DNA from: Sparassis latifolia | Taxonomy: Eukaryota; Basidiomycota; Agaricomycetes; Polyporales; Sparassidaceae | Direction: 5' to 3' | DNA: 64,000 nt | Assembly (NCBI GenBank): GCA_018466975.1 | Contig: CM031560.1 | Location: 2,666,001-2,730,000, forward strand | Shown: positions 1 through 12,067 of the stretch, piece by piece | How positions within the stretch are numbered: position 1 is the first letter of the stretch | Layout: the number at the start of each line of letters is the position of its first letter | The notes under the pieces: generated by a model | Told to the model about the DNA's origin: nothing | The model's input: only the letters and a program-made list of their open reading frames with translations | The model's database searches: none | Program-made: the position numbers and the translations under genes

Positions 1-2105
1 ACCCATATCAAGGAATTCGTCGAAACTTGTCAGTCGATCCTGCGGAAAGAGCATATCTCGAAACTCACCATGATCCCGAAAACGCGATTCGCGGAGGCAA
101 CGATGGCGTTGCCCGTGCCCCTGTCTTTCGTGGGAAAGAGCTCTGGAGACACTGCATACAGTACGCCGTACATCACATTGCTCGTGAAAGTGTATCCGCA
201 ATTCCAGCCAAGCAGTGCGTTCGACGTGCGTGCGGTCGTGCTCGCGAAGAGGAACACACCCGTGATAACTGCAGGTGGGTGAACGTATGAGGTTTGAGAA
301 AACCGAATACAGTAGAACAAATTATAACCAAACACACCTGTTGATATTGCCAAAGTCCCCTTACGACCAAGGTATGGAATCTCAACCATCCAGCCTGCGA
401 GAAGAGCACCCGGCACACCGATCACGCTTAAAATAACTTGCTAGATGAAGGAAGATTTATCAGTTGAATTGGACAGACATCTGGTAGCCAACGACTCACA
501 TTGCGATATGTAATATATACCGAACCATCTCCGAAGTCAGCACCTCGAGAGGCAAGGCTACAAACAGACCGATCATCTCAGCAAGTTGGCATCCTATATA
601 AGACCGCGTGCTTACAAGTATGTCACGAATCCGTTGTATCTGTTGAGTAAAAGGTTCACATTTGCTACGTCATCCCGTATAGGTTTCACTCACAAGGGGA
701 AAGCAAGTCCAATAAGAGCTAGAACGACGGTGAGCTTGGCAGACGATCATGATACGAGCTTAGGCGCACCCCAAATGATAATGAGCAAGGAAGTTGAATA
801 TGCAAGCTTCCTCGTCGCAAATAACGACTTCACATGCGATCCGCTGAACTTTCTCATCCTCCTAATCACAGCCGCACGCGCACTCGTATCCATCTCCGCC
901 TCCCTTCCAGGCTCCTTGACCGTCTCGCCGGCCTCTGTAAGCATCTCAAGTATCAGCGAAGAAGTGCGGCCGTTGTACTTCGCAATGCGCTGCACGACCT
1001 CCACTGCCTCAGCATCGTGACCACGGCCCATTAAATATTTAGGGGACTCGTATAGGTGGAAGACGAAGAAGCGCAGGAAGAAGAAAAGCATCATGAGCCC
1101 GCCCATCGTGTAGAGGAAGTAGCGCCACCCCTGGTTTGACGACCGCGGGCAGTGTGCTGCGGATGCGCAGGAGTAATTCGCGATCAGCGGCCAAGCAATC
1201 TTCATATAGCGGGTCAGTTAGAGCTTATCGACAACGAGGAGCAGGCATACTAAGCTGCCAATGAGCTGGCCGAATGCCCACCAGATGGAAAGGATGGTCA
1301 GTAGATATTGGTGAGATGCCGGTACAAATTCTGTGCAGATATGTAGATGTGATCGCCGATCAATCGCGTGCAGATCTCACTCACCCAAAAACACAGCAGA
1401 ATCCACAGGGAGGTTTCCGCCGACACCGACACTCCAAACTGCTGCGAGTGAGCAGAGAGCTACAGAATTGGGAGAACCGCCTGCCGCGATCGCAAATACA
1501 CCAGTCATGCCCAGTGTGATATTAAAGCACCAGCTGAACATAGGTCAATAACGACTCCTGCATTTCGGAGAAAGTACAGACGCACCGCCGGCCCCAGACG
1601 TCCGACGCAACTCCCCAAAATGCAGCACCTACAAGGAGACCGATATTCTGCCCGAGCTTGAGGAAAGGACCTTGGAAGTTGAACTCGTTCACCACTGGCG
1701 ATAAAATTAGCCCAGTGACAATCTGAAAGAGAACGATCAACGCTGCATAGCAGATCTGTAATCGTGCATATCGTACAGGCCATAGATTATCGCTGAGCAG
1801 ATATGAGAGCGATTTCTCTGCAGTCAACTACAGTACTCACGAGAACCATCCGAATCCTGCTACGACGAACAAGTACCACTGTGCGTTTGAAACTGATAGT
1901 TAAAAGACGGTGCAAATCGGTGAGTAAAACGCACTTGATACTTTCCCATTCCAATCTCCTCAAAGGCATCGTTCAAGATTCTTGCCTTTGCCTGGTAGAC
2001 GGGATCTACACCCGACTCGCCCTCATCGTACACATCATGCGTCTCTGCACGCACGGCTGCCTCGACATCGGGCTTTTTCTCGTCGTACTGTTTTGTCGTC
2101 GACAT
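1..2105 (-). CDS. MFS transporter (SV2/SVOP-like sugar-transporter family), 3' end beyond the window
   Basis: Membrane carrier of the major facilitator superfamily, probably for a sugar or other small organic solute; the substrate cannot be read. The start ATG at 2105 opens a hydrophilic N-terminus (MSTTKQYDEKKPD) typical of cytosolic tails in this family. Exons separated by short GT...AG introns then give hydrophobic helices. They include the stretch ending GVASDVWGRR, the conserved loop 2-3 motif with paired arginines, and the segment ESPKYLMGRGHDAEAVEVVQ, typical of the central cytosolic loop of SVOP-like transporters. Further helices contain SPELFPTKDRGTGNA, close to the family's PESR-type motif. 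An intron donor lies near position 70, so the last exon is outside the window. Its start faces PAF1 across about 530 bases. The family call is firm, the substrate is not known. Confidence 0.85.
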
Positions 2106-2636
2106 GGCGTATCGTCACCGTGGCTAAGGTAAGTGCAGGAGGACGGTAGCCTTAGGCGAGAGACGCCTGAATTGATAAGGTGCAAGCGCCGTTGGCAATT
2201 GCGAAATCGGTGATGGCTGTCAAGAAGTTCCACGTCCACATGTACCGTGTTCCAGTTCATTAGAAGGTGAGTCTGGGCGGTCGGATCTATTCTGTGAACC
2301 AAGAGAGCGCCATGACCGTGTATCGTAAATCATCTTGTAGGCAAGAGTTTGTTTTAAACAACGATATACCAGGCAGCCAGCAGACAGATACGGTGCAGTA
2401 CTGACAGGCTCCGGACAGACGCGCATTCGGCAAAATGTGACCTTACAGATCACGTGGCCATGCTACGAAGCCGCTCGTAGAATTAATTAACCTCTTCTCC
2501 AGATATTCTAGCTGGTCTACTGGATGCACTGGACCTGTGTATACCCTTCGGTGGAGCAAGCCAAGTCAACCGAAATCATCTACCAAACCTCACACTTTGT
2601 GCCGAAGTACGTAGAACTCCGGGACGCTGACTCGCA
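2106..2636. promoter_or_regulatory. Divergent intergenic region between the MFS gene and PAF1
   Basis: These 531 bases separate two genes that start in opposite directions and should hold both promoters. I see no convincing TATA box, operator or RNA gene. The open frames here are short and unlike any protein I recognise. Confidence 0.4.
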
Positions 2637-4261
2637 ATGAGTTTCAAGAAGAGGTGAGAGCTGTGTATTAATGCGTAGGACAGTCTGACGAATGCTATTC
2701 TCAGCAAGCTCGACCTCCTCGTTCGCGTCCGCTATTCCAACCCCCTTCCTGCACCGCCATGTCCTCCCAAACTACTCGACATCCCTACCGACCCCATGCG
2801 CTATGCGCGACCCGAATTTTTGGACGACATCGCGAGCGATATGCCACTCCCAATGATTGTGGACGGAGACCTCGGGATGCCGCTTGACTTGTCGCAATGG
2901 GAGTGTCTCTGGGGCGAGAACGGTGATATGTCAGGTGCGCATTCCATCGGTTTTCAATCACCTCTTTCTCTTACAGTGCCGGGGTTTATTTGCAGAGGTT
3001 AACCCGGACCCGGAAGATGTGCCACCATTAGACCCGAAGGACCAATTCTTGCTTGCAGACCCGGGATCATCGTCAGGCACATTCATGAACCACGGCTTCC
3101 CCAGCTCAGGCTCAGGCTCACTAACGCCATCATCCTCCATGCCGCAAGTCGCATGGCTCCGCAAAACCGAATACATCAGTCGCGAGGGCGTCTCGCGCTC
3201 CTCTCTGTCACAAGACATGTACGTCATTTCTATTTCCCAAGAGCTATACCTGAGCGCGTGTCGCAGCAAAAACACCAACGACACGCCCATCGACGTGTCG
3301 CGCGGGGCGCAGATCCGCGACATCGAGGCGTCGTTTACAGCCACGGAGGAGTTCGACCTCGCCACGCTCAAGCACCCGAACAAACCGGACGTCACTGCTG
3401 TCGAGTCCTATGAAGTCTTCCCCGATGCAGAGATATGGGCAAATGCGTACGACCTGTTCAGGTTCTCGGAACGGCCAGGGGAGCGGCCACCAGACGTGCG
3501 TTACGTTAATACTTAGGCCTCGTCTCTTATCTCAGCCTTTGCTGTCTAGGTCGACGATCCACGTCTGGATTGTGCGATTCTGCGTCCTATGGAATCAGAT
3601 GGGGACCATTTCCTCGCGTTCTATCTTACAAAAGAGGACGAAGCGGCAATCGAGTTCAAGCGGGAACGACTGGCACGCTCGCCAGACGCGCCAGAAGAAG
3701 ATGAGGTGCGTTCAAGCATGTTGTGCGAGCGTCATCGCCCTCATGACTTTGCAGCCGACACCGTTCCACTTTGTGCGTGACTACGAGACGGTGAAGGTCG
3801 AGCAGGAGGTTCCCAACGAATTCCTGCTCATGTTAGATGACGGTGACGCGAAAGAGGAATACGCGGACGTGGATACGAAATCAAAAGAGCGGCGCGCGAA
3901 GGGCGCTTACTACAAGAACATCGAGCGGAAGATGCTGCTCAAGAAGAAACGTGTAAACGTTAGTTACTCCTTCTCCGTCTTACTTTACAGGGTTTCCTGA
4001 TTTGATCTCATCTTGCCTCAGTCGTATGAAGCGTACCTTGACAAGTGGGACGTCGTTAAGGTGACACACGCACCAATGAGCAAAGAAGAGCTTGATGAGC
4101 GAGAAGACGCGCTCGCGGAAGTCATGGACCCGATGTACTTACTCTCGCGCGGCGACGCGGACGCGGAGGGCGAAGTGGAAGATGAGGGCGTCGCAGAGAT
4201 GAGCAGACATGCCCATGGCGACGAAAACACCGACGCGGTGGATGTATTCGGCGAGGACTAA
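2637..4261 (+). CDS. PAF1: RNA polymerase II-associated factor 1 (PAF1 complex subunit)
   Basis: Core subunit of the PAF1 complex, which travels with RNA polymerase II and supports elongation and co-transcriptional histone modification in the nucleus. The start ATG at 2637 encodes MSFKK, with an intron beginning right after it. The next exon reads KLDLLVRVRYSNPLPAPP, the conserved PAF1 N-terminus, followed by PPKLLDIPTDP. Later exons give DPKDQFLLADP, the conserved WLRKTEYISREG block, and DIEASFTATEEFDL. The C-terminal part contains PFHFVRDYETVK, KNIERKMLLKK and an acidic tail (DADAEGEVEDEG), as in the family. At least five short introns interrupt it. The stop at 4259-4261 gives a protein of ordinary length for fungal PAF1. 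It is followed about 550 bases later by the AVL9 gene in the same direction. Confidence 0.93.
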
Positions 4262-4805
4262 GGTGGTCTCTGGTCACTTGGTGGGTCAGACGACGTGTAC
4301 TGCGAGGTGTATTTTGTACGGGTTTGCATAGTGTTTTGATCGTATGCTATGTTTCTCCTTCCGATCTTCGGGTTTCATGTCGTCCTCTCAGAGTCAATAT
4401 CAATGTCGACACAGCGGGAACACTTGATGGTTCCTCGAGAGGAGTCAGGACCGGAGGTATATTCACGTGACAGCATTTCAGGGAGACGACTTTGGGGGAG
4501 CTCGCAATATATGCGAAAGTGCGAAGGCCACCTTCAGCATTTCAGTCTAAGTTGCTGCTCAACTAGCTGCCACTCCTTTTTGTTCGTTTTTCGTCTGGGT
4601 TGGAAGACCTAAGTGAGTAGGTTCGTGTGGCACGTTGAGAAAGACTCAAGGTTCGAAGCAGCACAGGCGTAACGCCTGGCGTCTACCGTAACGGAGTAGA
4701 CCGTCGACACAGCCAAGCTTGATTGATTCGGGACTGCTGGAAGCTGGACGGTATGTAGGTTTTTTTTTGTTGCCTGGCATCGCCAGTCTCACGCGACCAT
4801 CAGAA

Positions 4806-7800
4806 ATGCCTTCGCCATTTGATGAATCTCCATCTTCTCTCGCACTCAATTCGCACTTCCTTGAGAACGATCACGACCACCCCTCTTCCTCTTTTGACGA
4901 GCCCTCCTCCGACGGTGACACCGCATCACAGCGTTCGATTACGCTGTCTTCCGCCCCGCCTTCCCCACGCTCCGCTGCGCCCGCCCTTGCGGACCTCGCC
5001 GAGGTGCAGCCCCCGCCTACAACTATCACGCCCGTCACGCTTGTCCGCCAGAACCTCTCATTCAGCAAACGCAACACGATGGATACGGACGTCAGTTCCG
5101 ACGTGGACCCGGACGACCGCAGCTTCTTCACGCGCCGCCTGGACGAGGGCGAGTCACCCATATCAAGTATCGCGCCGTCCGTGAGTGAGAACGAGAAGAT
5201 TGGGCCTCTACGGACGCCCTCGTCAGCGGGTATCCTGTCGAGGAGCGATGCAGATAGTATCCTTTCTGCTGGCTCGGAGTCGACGTCATATTCGAGGAAG
5301 GCGCGCCCAGAGTCATTGATCGTTCAGCCTTCGAAGGGTCCGTTGGTACTCGGGATTGCGCTCGTAGACTTCGACCATCTGGTGAGTGTCTTGCGACGTG
5401 TCTTTGTTTCCCCCTGAATAGCCTATCAGGTTGGGCCGAAGATCGAGTTTTCACGGGGAAGCATATTCAATGACGAGGAGATCGTGAAGATTATGCCATT
5501 TCTCGCTTTGCCCGATGGGGCACATATGGTGCGTTATGCTTCTAAATTTCTGGCTCAGACAGTGACATTGCTCGTAGTCGACTGAGGATTATTCGTACTT
5601 TCACCTTGTTCCCTCGTCACCAAATCCGAAGACGATATTCGGTATTTCGTGAGCATGATTGCTACCCTCTGTCCGGATTTTTGTACTAACGGTGCGTAGC
5701 TGTAATCGACAGATTCAGACGTCGGAGTTACTCGTGAAGGACGCGGACGTGACACGGTCGACGGTGCAGAAGGCGGTAGTGGTGTTAGCGTCAGAACCTG
5801 TGTTCGGTCTCATTCGGTGCGTGCAATCCATCCTAGCGCCTACTGTCAGCGTTAAGCTATTTACAGAGACCGTCTTGGTGTAATAACACGCGCACTCTTT
5901 GCACAGCGTGATTTCTCGGAAACAAGTATCCTCGATGCGTTCTACACGTCGCTGGAGCACTCCCTCCGCACTCAGCTTACGGAGAGCGGGCTGTACATGG
6001 GTATGCATCTTTCCCTGTTGCTATCACCTTCCATGGTGCTGATGTCGATGCAGGAACTAGCTTGTGAGTAACTTAGCCCCTCGATCTATGTTCGTTGTGT
6101 TGATGGATGCAGACGAGAGTTAGTCCACACCTTCCGACAACGGACGTTGGTCCTTTTGAAAGCGCTGATGCTCCAAAAGAAGGTTTGTTTTTGTCGTTCT
6201 CTGTACTACCCGCCGGTGCCTGATGGTGACACAGATCATGTTTTTCGGCCATCCAGTGGAGAAGTTGTGCACGCACCAATACTCGCTCGTCACACTTGTT
6301 CCTGGTAAGTGTGATCTATATTGTGTGTCTCGCGACGCGTGCTGAAGTGTGCGGTCTTTAGGTCTGCTGCAAAATCTTGTAGATTGCGGCTCCCCGCCGC
6401 TCGCGACCCGTGCACAGACTCTTTCTCGTCCTACATCTCTGCGCACGTCGGACCCAAAAAGTATGATGGCATATGTTGGGCTGCCGCTCGACCTCTTCGG
6501 CAAAGTGCGTTATCCGACAGTGATGTGCCGTTTGGCAAGGCGTGAAGCTGACAGCTCCTTTGATACTTTGCAGGACGCCTTCTTCCAGCCGTATCTTCCT
6601 CTGCAACAGCTCGACATGCTAAGGGACACGGAGAGCTGGTTGTGCGGGAGCACGAACTCGATCGTCGCGCAACAGAAGGCGGTGGATATCCTCGTGAACG
6701 TGAGCACCTCTGTACCTGGGACCGGTCCCAGGGAAGATACTCGGGTGTGGCGGGGGTGCTGATGTTGCTGCTGATTGTTAGATAGAAAACGGAACGATGG
6801 AGTTTCATGATCCGAAATTGGAGCGCTCTGCTGGACTCACTCCTGCTGACAGGAAGTGGATGGACGATATCGTGCGGGATGTTAACGAGACTTATGATGA
6901 GGACCCGTCAAGACCATTGGGCATGCAGTGTGTATTATTCTACCTGCATTGCGCTGTTGATTACTGAGGGCCCCCCAGTTTCAAGGGCAGCGATGATTAT
7001 CTGCGGCAGAAGGCAGGTATTGATCCACAGATCGTGGGCTCAGGTTCTGATAGGATCATATTTTCCACAGTTTGACGAGTACATCAACGGTGCACTTGCC
7101 TCGGTCAAGTATTCTGCGTTCTTGGCGAAGGGGAGGAGTGCTGGCGTCATAATCAGCGATGGCTCAGGTACGACAGATTTCAAACGTCTTGAGCATGGGC
7201 TAATACAAGTGTATGTAGTAGACCCGAACTCAGTACAGGACTTCAATGCACTATGGATACAGGAGTTCAAGAAGACCAACGCGTACGAGGTGTGGGAGCG
7301 TGTCACGGATCCCCTCTTGTTTGATATCGTTGAAGCACGGTGTGTAACGCCTACACTACATGTTCATTTCACCATTCTCAGTGGCCCCCTCAGGCATCCA
7401 TGTAGCGACAAGCCGTCCGTTGTAGCCGACCTTGGCCTTCGTCTCTCTGAAGGTATCCAGGAGCTGAAGATCGAGCAGCAACTAGCACCCACGCGTGAAG
7501 CCATTTCACGCACGTTTACAGCTGCGGTGGAGGGGGTTCGCGGTCGCTGGCTCCCGCGCAACCCGAGCTCCAGCACGAGCGTCAGTGCTGCTACCGCCTC
7601 ATCTCCATCTGCCACATCCACGAATACTTCAACTAGCACATCTAGCAGTATCGTCGAGGTGAGCAAGACGGATGCGCAACCCGACAGTACGCCGGGTTCT
7701 CGGCGAGGTTCGGTTGATCGTCGCGCCTCAGAGACTCTCCCAAACGGTCTGCGCCCGCTGAGCATGACAGCCAATCGTACGCCCCCACCTCCTCCCCCGC

Positions 7801-8207
7801 CAGAGCCTAGCCGGTTCAGCGGCTGGGTTGGGTCGTTGTTCTCGCCGCGCTCGTCGCGGATGTCGACGGCCTCGGCGCAGTCGACGCCTGCGGCTATGCG
7901 CAGGGGAAGCAATTCAACACTGGCAGAATCGCGGAATGCGTCCCGCGGTCCGTCGCCGTTACCTGCGATGCTGGCGAGCAGCAGTGCAGAGAGCGCCGCA
8001 TCGCATAAGGAGGAAGTGGTGGACGAGCACATCGAGCCCAAGAATTTAGACGAGGTTTATGGTGCGGGTAGAACGCACAAGGCAACTTCCCAGCCTGTAG
8101 ATGCAGTCGGGGAGGCGCATGGTGGCGGGGAAACCCACCCTGTTGTGGGCGACCACCATGACGAGGGTGATGATGACGCGCCAGCAGGCACTGGCGTAGC
8201 GCTATGA
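4806..8207 (+). CDS. AVL9: AVL9-family late secretory pathway protein (DENN-related)
   Basis: AVL9 proteins act in exit of secretory cargo from the Golgi; the N-terminal half is related to DENN domains, which regulate Rab GTPases. After a low-complexity Ser/Pro N-terminus, the exons give VLGIALVDFDHLVGPKIEFS, then STEDYSYFHLVPS and RDFSETSILDAFYTSLEHS. The block LRELVHTFRQRTLVLLKALM then leads into KIMFFGHPVEKLCTHQYSL, the most recognisable AVL9 stretch. The C-terminal third is disordered, Ser/Thr-rich, with a run TPPPPPPPEPSRFSGW. About ten short introns are present. I chose ATG 4806 (MPSPFDESP) because it begins the typical disordered head; an in-frame ATG at 4719 would add 29 unlikely residues. 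Stop at 8205-8207. Confidence 0.87.
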
Positions 8208-8624
8208 GTCTTTCAGCGATAATTGGAGATTTGTGGACGCCTCACATCGCACTTCGTCGTATTATTATCTTGTTCAGTCGTTTCTCATCACTGCATGCGC
8301 TCTAGTCATGAACAGCACAGCCCGTCTCTCGGATGTATCCCTTATAATATTCGTCGATCCTTAAATCAATGCTACTGCGTGCAGCGTATAATTTCAAGTT
8401 CGAGCTGTTCGCAGAACATCCTTATCTTGAATTCTTAATGTACATGACACATCGGTGCAGTTCCACAGTGAGAAGCTCCCTTCTCAATCCTCCACAGTAC
8501 TAGCTAGTGTCTCTAGGTGCTATCGCTGCTAGTCCAATTTACCTCCAACCATGACATTCTTCAAAAATTTTGTAGTATGGGTCAACCCTTCATCTCGAGG
8601 CAAGTCCTTGAAGCTGGCAAAAAC
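8208..8624. other. Intergenic, convergent 3' ends
   Basis: About 420 bases between the AVL9 stop and the minus-strand stop at 8625. The two genes converge, so this should be 3' untranslated sequence. I see nothing else in it. Confidence 0.5.
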
Positions 8625-10678
8625 TTAGTGCAATGAACCCTTCTCCTGCATGACGCTCTCGTTCTCTGCAGCAGGATAGGAGACTAAAAGTTGCATCACG
8701 GGCAAAGAGGAGTTGTCCAGAGCCCTTCTCATTTCTGGGAGAAGCTGTGGTCGGGACTCGCTGGAATAATGTTCCCCATGCTGTGTAAAGAACATGTCGA
8801 CAACTTTATCGAGCACACTGGCAATAGCCTCACACTAGGGGCAAAAGTGGATGTTCTGCCTTGGAACAGTGTCTGAACATCCAAGGAACAGATTACGTTT
8901 TTGGACATGTCACATGTTCTGAACATGGTAAGGAACATCTAATATGTCTCGCACAATGTTCCATTGGAGAGCACGCTGGAGACATGTTGCATGTACCATT
9001 CTGGAACATATAATATGTCTCACACAATGTCTCATTGGAGAATGTCCTGCAGACTTGCTGCATGTTTCATTCTGGAACATTTATCATTTTGCTACTATAT
9101 TCTGGGCTTGTCTCTTGGTGCAATATGCTCTGTATAATAAGGATTTCCCATGGCCAAACACATTACATTTCTGGCCGCCGTTAATCTTCAGAACATTGTG
9201 AGAAGATGTTAAGTGCTACTCCAAACATACAAGATGTCCTGGGCACCAAGAACATTTGCAGTACATGTAAAATTTTAGTATGATTTTAGTATGTATCATA
9301 CATGTACTGCAGAGGTTTTTGGTACCCAGGACATCTTGTATGTTTGGAGTAAACATAACATCTTCTCACAATGTTCTGAAGATTAACGGCGAGAAATGTA
9401 ATGTGTTTGGCCATGAAAATCCTTATTATACAGAGCATATTGCACCAAGACAAGCCCAGAATATAGTAGCAAAATGATAAATGTTCAGAATGAAACATGC
9501 AGCAAGTCTGCAGGACATTCTCCAATGAGACATTGTGTGAACATATTATATGTTCCAGAATGGTACATGCAACATGTCTCAGCGTGCTCTCCAATGGAAC
9601 ATTGTGCGAGACATATTAGATGTTCCTTACCATGTTCAGAATATGTGACATGTCCAAAACGTAATCTGTTCCTGAATGTTCAGACACTGTTCAAAGGCAG
9701 AACATCCACTTTTGCCTCCAGTGTCACCTTGTTCACATACAGCTTAGACGGGCTTGCGGACTTCAGCGTCTGTTTGGTTTGCCTGGAGTCGAGAGAGAGA
9801 CATTTCGTTTGGACAAGAACCCAAATAAGTTGGTCACCGCATTTGACGAGGAACATGATATCGGGGCCCATATATCTATCCGGGAAGCAAAATATACCCT
9901 GCATGCTGTCAAGCCACCTTATGACATCCTCCGGTGCGTGTGCTTCGAAACTTAGTACCGGAGTTGCGCCTTGAGGGGCAGTGAGGATTTTGCCTTCAAC
10001 AGTCCGGCTTGTGATAGAAACCAGATGGGCCGGATGTGATTATCAGCCAGGGTTGTCCGTGACCGTTATACATGGTAAAGGCATCGCTCAACGACCTGAT
10101 TCCATCAAGAACATGCAAGAGTGCGGCCATTGTCACGGTCTCCATAGCAAGACCATGCACAGATGCGCTATCAAGGCTCGGTATGCATTCCGCGATATTC
10201 GTCATAGATCTTGAAGGATGGTTCTCGAAGTATTGAAGCGCAGCCGCTACCATGAAAGGTTCATCTATCTGTTGAGGTAGACTGGATTTTGTAGAGATTG
10301 AGGCTGGCAGTTCCCGGCATTACACGAGTGACACCGAGATTGACAGCTTGAGCACACTTCTCGCGGATGATGTATGGCTTGCTTCGAAGCACCCAACCCA
10401 TCACGGATAGGAAAATTTCGTTTTCGGCACCGTGATACCGGACTTGTGATAGCTTCTTGAAGTTTATTGGGGCAAAGGTCATTGGGATCATTGGGATCAT
10501 GTGAATGATTGGTTCCTCCGAAGAGTATATTGCTCCATCAGTGGCCTCAAAACTGCCGGTCATTTCGTGAATGAGAATATCCAACATTCGATAAGCAGAT
10601 TTGTCTCTCATCTGTCTTAGCAGCATGGTATACACGACAGTTGAGTATGTCGGAGATGAGCACATGTGACTGGCGCAA
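8625..10678 (-). pseudogene. 3' part of a P-loop NTPase / nuclease-like gene, split by transposons
   Basis: Last of three separated pieces of one minus-strand gene whose ATG is at 32360. Exons here encode a helical region (VHGLAMETVTMAALLHVLDG), then DSMQGIFCFPDRYMGPDIMF and GDQLIWVLVQTKCLS. The pattern of a GPD motif followed by a strand with Q-x-K resembles the core of PD-(D/E)XK nucleases; this is my inference from the motif, not a family match. The last exon (HGEHYSSESRPQLLPEMRR) ends at 8625. A GT donor after KLYVNK and an AG about 54 bases on define an intron; the 891-bp foldback element sits inside it. Upstream, the reading continues across the LINE into 28.3 kb. The family appears to be a multicopy basidiomycete gene family without a known function. 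Confidence 0.6.
8833..9723. mobile_element. CACTA-like non-autonomous foldback element (891 bp)
   Basis: The element is almost entirely an inverted repeat: arm 8833-9267, a spacer of about 33 bases, arm 9301-9723. The outer ends read CACTAGGGGCAAAAGTGG and, on the other strand, CACTGGAGGCAAAAGTGG. Direct TCA triplets at 8830-8832 and 9724-9726 form a 3-bp target duplication. CACT(A/G) ends plus 3-bp duplications are the established marks of the CACTA superfamily. There is no coding potential of its own. Each arm also contains an internal repeat of roughly 75 bases (CATTCTGGAACAT units). It lies in an intron of the minus-strand pseudogene, so splicing might have tolerated it. Confidence 0.85.
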
Positions 10679-10691
10679 CTATTACTGACTT

Positions 10692-11254
10692 TTTTAATTT
10701 TTTTAATTTTAAATCCCATTTATTGTCCTCGAGGGCGAAGCCCTATGGTAGACAATAACTACTGTATCTAGCTTGTATCTCGAGCGGATGCGGGAGATGA
10801 ATAAAACAAATGCCTGCACGAGTGCAGGACTTTTAGATAGTGGTGTAACTGTGGGGGATAATGTGAGTGAAAGGGGAATTGCTGTAAAGGTGTAAAGGTG
10901 TAGGTAAGGAGCAGCCCCATGCGCATGCATTCTGTACTCTGGTGAGTGAATGCTAGAGACTGAGATCTAAACCTGCTGCCCTTCTGGATAGTAGAAGCCT
11001 ACTCCCGAGTGTGTCCTCTTGCCGCAGTCAGGGATCCGGACGGTGGTCCCCCACCGGCCGTCAAAACTCCCCCGATCTCTCAGGTGGTGATACACTGCTA
11101 AGGTGTCCATGTTGTACAGTAAGAAAGATAAGAATCAAGGCCTGGGTGCGACAGAAGAGGGGAGAGGGTTGGTGGTGCCTGTAGTGCAACCGAACTGGTC
11201 TGTGAATAGAGGGGAAGCATCAGTGGACGATAAAGTGCAGCAGGAGGGACTTCT
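10692..11254 (-). mobile_element. LINE 3' untranslated region and tail (3' half of a split LINE)
   Basis: Minus-strand continuation of the LINE fragment at 27603-28277; the two halves were separated by the Plavaka insertion just downstream of the LINE stop codon. The 3' end on the minus strand is an A-rich tail built of AATTAAAA units (10692-10713). It is followed by the 13-bp sequence AAGTCAGTAATAG (10679-10691 in plus coordinates, reverse complement), which is repeated exactly at 28278-28290, on the other side of the whole structure. That identifies the target duplication. No protein is encoded in this half. Confidence 0.85.
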
Positions 11255-11256
11255 CT

Positions 11257-11293
11257 CATCAGGAAAACCTCAACTTTACTTACAACAGCTTAA
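11257..11293 (+). repeat. Left terminal inverted repeat of the Plavaka element
   Basis: Starts CATCAGGAAAACCT and pairs with the reverse complement of 27564-27600; about five mismatches in 37 positions. Flanked by CT on the outside, as is the right end. Confidence 0.88.
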
Positions 11294-12067
11294 TCGTCTT
11301 GATCACGTAATCAAGAACCTTAAGTACAATAAGCTGATCTCTGTACTTGACTGGCTTGATTGCCGCTTGACCAGCTTACGACCAAAGAAGAGCCAGGTAA
11401 TAAGCTGAGAAGATCGCAGAAGTTGACTGACTTGATTTTACTTGACCGACTTAATCTCGCTTGGCCAGCTTGAGAAAGCAACATCACAAGCACACTAAGT
11501 CAATGAAGTCAACTAGTATTCAATGGCTATATCAAGTAACTTAAGCAAATCGGCATGTAAGGAGAGTCAGATAAGAAGCTGGGCAGCCGGCAGAAGTCAG
11601 AACAGCGACAAAAGCAAGTAAGGGAGATCCCAAAAACAAGTAGGTATCATGTAGCTAGGCATAGCAAGCTACAAAGAATGTACTAGGTGATAGCAAGACA
11701 GAAGGACAGGCATGGTAAGCTAAAAAGAGTGAAGCGAGAGTAAGACTGGTGCGGAATTAAGAACATGTATAAAAAAGCAAGATTACTATAAAACGAGTTT
11801 AATGAGTGAATGCGACTGTATAAATGCAAAGACTAAGGACTGGCAAGCGAGCAAGCAAGCAATGATGACTGTACCAAAGAAGATGCAATAACTGACTTGC
11901 AGTTAAGACGACGATCAGATGGTGCTCAATGACAAAACAAAGCGATCCAATGACTAAACTTCAAGTCACTGAGGCTGTGAGGTAGCGATGTGCATATAAA
12001 CTGAAACAGACTGTTGCAAATGATGTCAGTTCAACAGACAAATGACAAAGAAAAGACGTGCCTTCAA
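11294..12067. repeat. Left subterminal region with CTTGAC / AGCTTA motifs
   Basis: About 770 bases without a credible gene. Short related units recur near the end, for example CTTGACTGGCTTGATTGCCG near 11348 and CTTGACCGACTTAATCTCG near 11441, together with CCAGCTTA and CAGCTTAA variants. Subterminal arrays of short motifs are the usual transposase-binding sites of CACTA-like elements; the role here is inferred. Confidence 0.5.

Noticed and set aside
10741..11100. Possible solo LTR beginning TGTCCTCGAGGGCG
   Set aside because: The 13-bp duplication and A-rich tail show that this stretch is the LINE 3' untranslated region.
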